Positions 60,102 to 64,000 of a stretch of 64,000 bases of DNA are shown piece after piece (position 1 is the first letter of the stretch; the number at the start of each line of letters is the position of its first letter). The stretch is taken from assembly GCA_028140795.1 (NCBI GenBank), contig JAOIOW010000001.1, forward strand, positions 212,466 through 276,465. Direction: 5' to 3'. The position numbers were made by a program, and so were the translations under genes. The stretch comes from Fidelibacterota bacterium (GTDB taxonomy: Bacteria > Fidelibacterota > Marinisomatia > Marinisomatales > Marinisomataceae). The notes under the pieces are model-generated. The model was not told the DNA's origin and did not search any database. It saw only the letters and a program-made list of their open reading frames with translations.

Positions 60102-61343
60102 TCAGAATTGATAGTTTACACCAAAACCATAATTTGTAACTTTTTTATCTTTAAAAATTAAAAAATCCATAATTATATTTTCACTCATCTTCCTTTTAAT
60201 TATAAGCATAGATTTTTGATAGTCGTTCATATTGATTTTACGAGATGTTAAAAGTTTAAAATTCATTTTGTCTTTGTGAAAATAAAATCCTAAATGCATT
60301 AATTTTATAAGATCAACGTAAATAGAGTTTTCAGGATTAACAAAAGGATTACCAATAATATTATTTTTGTATCTCCATCCAGATTTGTACTGATAATTAT
60401 AGTAATAATTATCAGACTGATATGGAGGATCAATGCAGCAATTTGTAGTATTTAAGTATTCCAAGAGAATTCCTGTTTTGTAATTCAAATTATCATATTG
60501 AAAGCCCCAAAGACCATCAGATTTATTAGCAAACCTAAGACTGCTTGTATCTTCAAATATATGCTGATAGTAAAATTTAAATCTATTTTCTCTTTCTTTT
60601 TGAATATAATAAAAATCCCATATACCCAAATGATTCCCCAAAGCATTTGCATGTACTTCGCCTTCTCTAAGCGGACCATCAGCAGAAATAAATACCTTCA
60701 AAAAATTTTTAAAACCTACAGGTTGTTTTCCAGGATGTTCTCCAATTAATATATTTCCACCCCACATTGCCTCATGTACAAGTCCAATGCCAAATTCTGA
60801 ATTTTTATTTTTTCTAATTAGATAAATAAATTTTTCATGAAGATAGGGGGCTGATTTATAGAACGAATTTTTATCAAAAACTCCATGAGCTAAACCAAAA
60901 CTAAAATTTAATTTTGTGCGTTTTTTAGGTTTATAATTATAGTAAATGCCAATTTTAGGTATTTTTTGAGCATTTGTGCTTTCTAGCATTGATCCTGAAC
61001 TTAATTGATCATCTAAGTATGTTGAAAACTGCCTTTCAAATCTACCAAGCTTTACATTTACACTCTTATTTAAATCGTAGCTAAGACTTGCAGTATTAAA
61101 ATGAAAAATATTTTCACTAATACTATAATAAAAATCACTTTTCAGATAAATTGAATTTTTATTTAAATTTATTGAACCTTTTAAAAAAGCCTTTTCAATT
61201 TCAAATCCATTATTATTATTAGTTTGCCACCAAGTAGAATTCTGATTGGAAATTTTGAAAAAAGAAATACTAGAGTAATTTTCAGCTGCTAATAAATTGG
61301 CAGATAAAAAAATAATGATCTGAATTGTCCTATAAAATTTCAT
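60102..61343 (-). CDS. Capsule assembly Wzi-like outer membrane protein
   Basis: Signal peptide, beta-strand-rich; EVHANALGNHLGIWDFYYI...YYQHIFEDTSSLRFANKSDGLWGFQY. Confidence 0.65.
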   Translation of the reverse strand: MKFYRTIQIIIFLSANLLAAENYSSISFFKISNQNSTWWQTNNNNGFEIEKAFLKGSINLNKNSIYLKSDFYYSISENIFHFNTASLSYDLNKSVNVKLGRFERQFSTYLDDQLSSGSMLESTNAQKIPKIGIYYNYKPKKRTKLNFSFGLAHGVFDKNSFYKSAPYLHEKFIYLIRKNKNSEFGIGLVHEAMWGGNILIGEHPGKQPVGFKNFLKVFISADGPLREGEVHANALGNHLGIWDFYYIQKERENRFKFYYQHIFEDTSSLRFANKSDGLWGFQYDNLNYKTGILLEYLNTTNCCIDPPYQSDNYYYNYQYKSGWRYKNNIIGNPFVNPENSIYVDLIKLMHLGFYFHKDKMNFKLLTSRKINMNDYQKSMLIIKRKMSENIIMDFLIFKDKKVTNYGFGVNYQF

Positions 61344-61402
61344 TAAATTAAATTAAGAATAATAAGTATTGTAAATTATAATATTTGAAAATAATTTAGT
61401 TT

Positions 61403-62188
61403 ATGCTTGATTACATCAACAAAGAAAATCTAGAAAAATCATTTAAAAATTTCCGTGGAGCTTTTCCTTTTGATCATTGTGTGGTAGATAACTTTTTTAC
61501 TGATGAAATGGCGTCAATTCTTTCAAATGATTTTCCTGCATTTGATGATCCAATTTGGCATCAATACGATAATCCAATAGAAATTAAAAAAGTCTCTAAC
61601 CTATGGAATATATTTCCACCAACCACATATGAAGTTTTTAGCGACTTAAATTCACCTGATTTTGTTAGTTATTTATCAGATATTTCTGGTATTGATCCTC
61701 TATACGCAGATAATGGTTTAAATGGAGGTGGATGGCATATGCTTAATAACGGAGGTAAGTTAAACCCTCACCTTGACTATTCTATGCACCCTAAACTTCC
61801 TCTCCAAAGGAAAATTAATCTAATAGTTTATTTAAATAAGAATTGGAAAGAAGGTTGGGGCGGTGAACTTGGACTGTGGAGTTCTGAAAATGATGGTAAG
61901 AGTCCCAAAAAAATTGAAACAATTGTTCCCTGTTTTTACAATAGAGCAATATTTTTTGATACAACTATGCATAGTTGGCATGGTTTATACAATGTTGTTA
62001 ATTCTCCAGAAGATGAATTTAGAAAAAGCTTAGCTATTTATTATTTAACGACTCCACCATCAGATGTAGATAAACGAGGTAAAGCGCTCTTTGCTCCAAC
62101 TGATGATCAAAAAGGGGATAAAGATATTGAAGAGTTAATTGATAAACGTTCAAAAGTAGAAACCGCTTCAGAAGTTTATAAAAAATAG
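61403..62188 (+). CDS. 2OG-Fe(II) oxygenase family protein
   Basis: GGWHMLNNGGKLNPHLDYSMHP (HxD); FDTTMHSWHGL; FRKSLAIYYLT. Confidence 0.8.
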   Translation: MLDYINKENLEKSFKNFRGAFPFDHCVVDNFFTDEMASILSNDFPAFDDPIWHQYDNPIEIKKVSNLWNIFPPTTYEVFSDLNSPDFVSYLSDISGIDPLYADNGLNGGGWHMLNNGGKLNPHLDYSMHPKLPLQRKINLIVYLNKNWKEGWGGELGLWSSENDGKSPKKIETIVPCFYNRAIFFDTTMHSWHGLYNVVNSPEDEFRKSLAIYYLTTPPSDVDKRGKALFAPTDDQKGDKDIEELIDKRSKVETASEVYKK

Positions 62189-62214
62189 TTATTTCTTATT
62201 ATAAGTACCCAATT

Positions 62215-63153
62215 ATGTCAAACAACACCCAATTATCTGTTGGATTAGTGATTCCCACATCAAATGCCGAAAAGCATTTAAAAAAAAACTTAAAAGTTAT
62301 TGATCAAGAACAAAATAAAGTTTTGGTTATTGATTCAAACTCCTCGGATAGAACAGTAGAAATCGCAAAAGAATATAAATGTAAAATTGCAACTGAAAAT
62401 AATTTTAATCATGGTCTCACTAGAGAAAAAGCAAGAAAAATTTTAAATACTGACATTGTAGTTTTCATAACACAAGATGCATATATAGATAGCCAAGAAT
62501 CAATAAATCGTTTGGTAAAACCAATTAAGGAAGGAAAAGCATCAATAACATATGGAAGACAAATACCAAGAAAAAATTCAAGTATTTTTGAATATTTTCC
62601 CGTTAATTTTAATTATCCAGAACTTTCAAATACTAGATCTATTGAAAATTTAAGCAAGGATGGAGTGTATACATTCTTTTGCTCAAACAATTTTGGTGCT
62701 TACTTAAATAAAGACTTAAATGAAGTGGGGGGTTTTGAATATATATTAACTGGTGAAGATTATGTTGCTTGCACACATTTACTTTTGACAGGTAAAAAAG
62801 TGGCATATGTTTCAAAAGCAATAGTAGAACATTCACATAACTTTTCGCTTTCAGAAAATTTCAGAAGATATTTTGATACTGGTTTTATTAGAGGTGAAAG
62901 ACCATATTTACAAGAGTTAGCTGGTAATGCAAATGGAAGAGGAGCAAAGCTAACAAAGCTATTTTTTAAAAAAATTATAAAAGAAAAACCTCATTTAATT
63001 TTTTATGCATTTATTGAAACTGTAGTAAAATTTTTAGGTTTTAAAGTTGGGAGTTTTTTTGGTTTTTACGGATCAAATTTTTCATCAGAGGTTAAAATGT
63101 TTTTAAGTAATCAAAAATACTTTTGGAAAAATAAAAAACCTTCAATTAATTAG
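62215..63153 (+). CDS. Glycosyltransferase family 2
   Basis: VGLVIPTSNAEKHLKKNLKVIDQE; VLVIDSNSSDRTVEIAKEY; FITQDAYID. Confidence 0.9.
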   Translation: MSNNTQLSVGLVIPTSNAEKHLKKNLKVIDQEQNKVLVIDSNSSDRTVEIAKEYKCKIATENNFNHGLTREKARKILNTDIVVFITQDAYIDSQESINRLVKPIKEGKASITYGRQIPRKNSSIFEYFPVNFNYPELSNTRSIENLSKDGVYTFFCSNNFGAYLNKDLNEVGGFEYILTGEDYVACTHLLLTGKKVAYVSKAIVEHSHNFSLSENFRRYFDTGFIRGERPYLQELAGNANGRGAKLTKLFFKKIIKEKPHLIFYAFIETVVKFLGFKVGSFFGFYGSNFSSEVKMFLSNQKYFWKNKKPSIN

Positions 63154-64000
63154 CCAAAATTTTAATGGATTCCATCCTAGTCTAATTTTTACAAAATATG
63201 CAGCTAATAAATTTTGAACAGATAATGCTAAAGTTGTGGAAATTGCTGCACCTAAGGCTCCATAGAGACTTATAAGAAAACTACCGAAGAGAAATGCTAT
63301 TAATAAAGAAAAAATTCTTATGTTTCTCATATCATTTTCATGACCAGTCATATTTAATATTTCTTCTACAGAACCACATAAAGCTGTAATAAACTGACCA
63401 ACAATCAATATCTTTAAAATTATTGCTCCTTGGTAATATTCGTCCCCAAAAAAAGACATTATTTGATCTGAAAATAATATTATAAAAACTAAAATTGGGA
63501 AAGCTAAAGTAATGATTATTTTACTGCATAAGTAAAATGTTGAACGCATTTTTGAAATTTCATTATTGTGGAAATAAGATGAATATCTTGGCGCTGCAAT
63601 AAGGTTTATTGATATTAATATTAGGGAAGTGAGCATTGCAACTCTGTTCGCAACTGAAAAGATTGCTACATCACTAGAATTTGAGAAGATACCTGTTAAT
63701 AATACCCCAGACCATTCCATAAGAACTGTTGCAGAACTTAAAACCCATAAAGATTTTGTAGTATCTAGGAAAAAATGATTTTCGGTAGTATCTATTTTAT
63801 CTGTCTTTTTTCTATTTTTTAACCATAAAAAAATACTAATAATAAAAGTAAATATACTGGAGCTTAAAAAATAAATAGAAAATGTATAAAGATTAAAATC
63901 GATGGAGCGTAAATAGCCATTAAAAACAAATATTGAGAAAATAATTGGAACGCTAATATTATGCAAAAAAACTGTCCAAGATGTTTTACCAAGTCCTTGC
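63142..64000 (-). CDS. Polysaccharide flippase/oligosaccharide export (Wzx-like), partial at right edge
   Basis: Polytopic protein; the frame stays open to the window end (GLGKTSWTVFLHNISVPIIFS...), so the ORF-track start at 63966 is only a truncation artefact. Confidence 0.82.
   Translation of the reverse strand, partial: QGLGKTSWTVFLHNISVPIIFSIFVFNGYLRSIDFNLYTFSIYFLSSSIFTFIISIFLWLKNRKKTDKIDTTENHFFLDTTKSLWVLSSATVLMEWSGVLLTGIFSNSSDVAIFSVANRVAMLTSLILISINLIAAPRYSSYFHNNEISKMRSTFYLCSKIIITLAFPILVFIILFSDQIMSFFGDEYYQGAIILKILIVGQFITALCGSVEEILNMTGHENDMRNIRIFSLLIAFLFGSFLISLYGALGAAISTTLALSVQNLLAAYFVKIRLGWNPLKFWLIN

Noticed and set aside
62280-62288. A9 tract in the GT2 gene, and similar T9/A9 tracts at 46241-46249 and about 33335-33343, as phase-variation sites
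   Set aside because: Runs of this length are expected in such an AT-rich genome; no independent sign of switching. Read-level length heterogeneity would be needed.
60102-63966. Polysaccharide genes at the right edge as a novel biosynthetic island
   Set aside because: DegT, Wzi-like, GT2 and flippase genes are typical surface-glycan genes and the cluster is cut by the window, so novelty cannot be judged.
1-64000. CRISPR arrays, transposons, integrases, toxin-antitoxin pairs, restriction systems
   Set aside because: Looked for repeats and typical genes; none seen. The YwqK-like MORN repeat protein is a lipoprotein without a toxin neighbour.

Overview
The window is a compact, AT-rich bacterial chromosome segment that is almost entirely protein-coding. 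It encodes a Gram-negative type cell envelope: lipid A genes (lpxK, lpxB, lpxD, lpxC, lpxA), fabZ, bamA/skp, TonB/ExbBD, a TonB-dependent receptor and a Wzi-like capsule protein. Gene content and style suggest an FCB-group marine lineage, perhaps Marinimicrobia/SAR406; this placement is inference only. Main blocks are: ppdK (partial, left edge); sdhCAB; exbB-exbD-exbD-tonB; an lpxK/acyltransferase/lpxB/Gfo-Idh/ychF operon; uvrA-ruvB-queA-ispDF-ispE; tRNA-Gln(TTG); prs-rplY-pth-hppA-rpsF-rpsR-rplI; lrp-glnII-mutY-plsC; ferredoxin-mrp-uppS-bamA-skp-lpxD-lpxC-fabZ-lpxA-dxr-rseP; nfeD-floA-adk-coaE; yqeY-cvpA-dnaG; and the start of a surface-polysaccharide region on the right. I saw no CRISPR array, transposon, integrase or classical defence island. 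The points most worth a second look are subtle. They are an lpxA that appears to need an ATT start codon; a DnaG primase whose zinc-ligand residues all look replaced; a 49-aa ORF, absent from the ORF track, coupled by ATGA to yqgE and resembling the ATP-synthase gamma N-terminus; a cysteine-free Mrp/ApbC; a DNA methyltransferase-like protein with degenerate catalytic motifs; a cellular gene with a phage-replication-like motif; a decayed TMEM220-like gene; and overlapping convergent gene ends at 7 of 9 convergent pairs. All family calls come from reading the translations; no searches were run.
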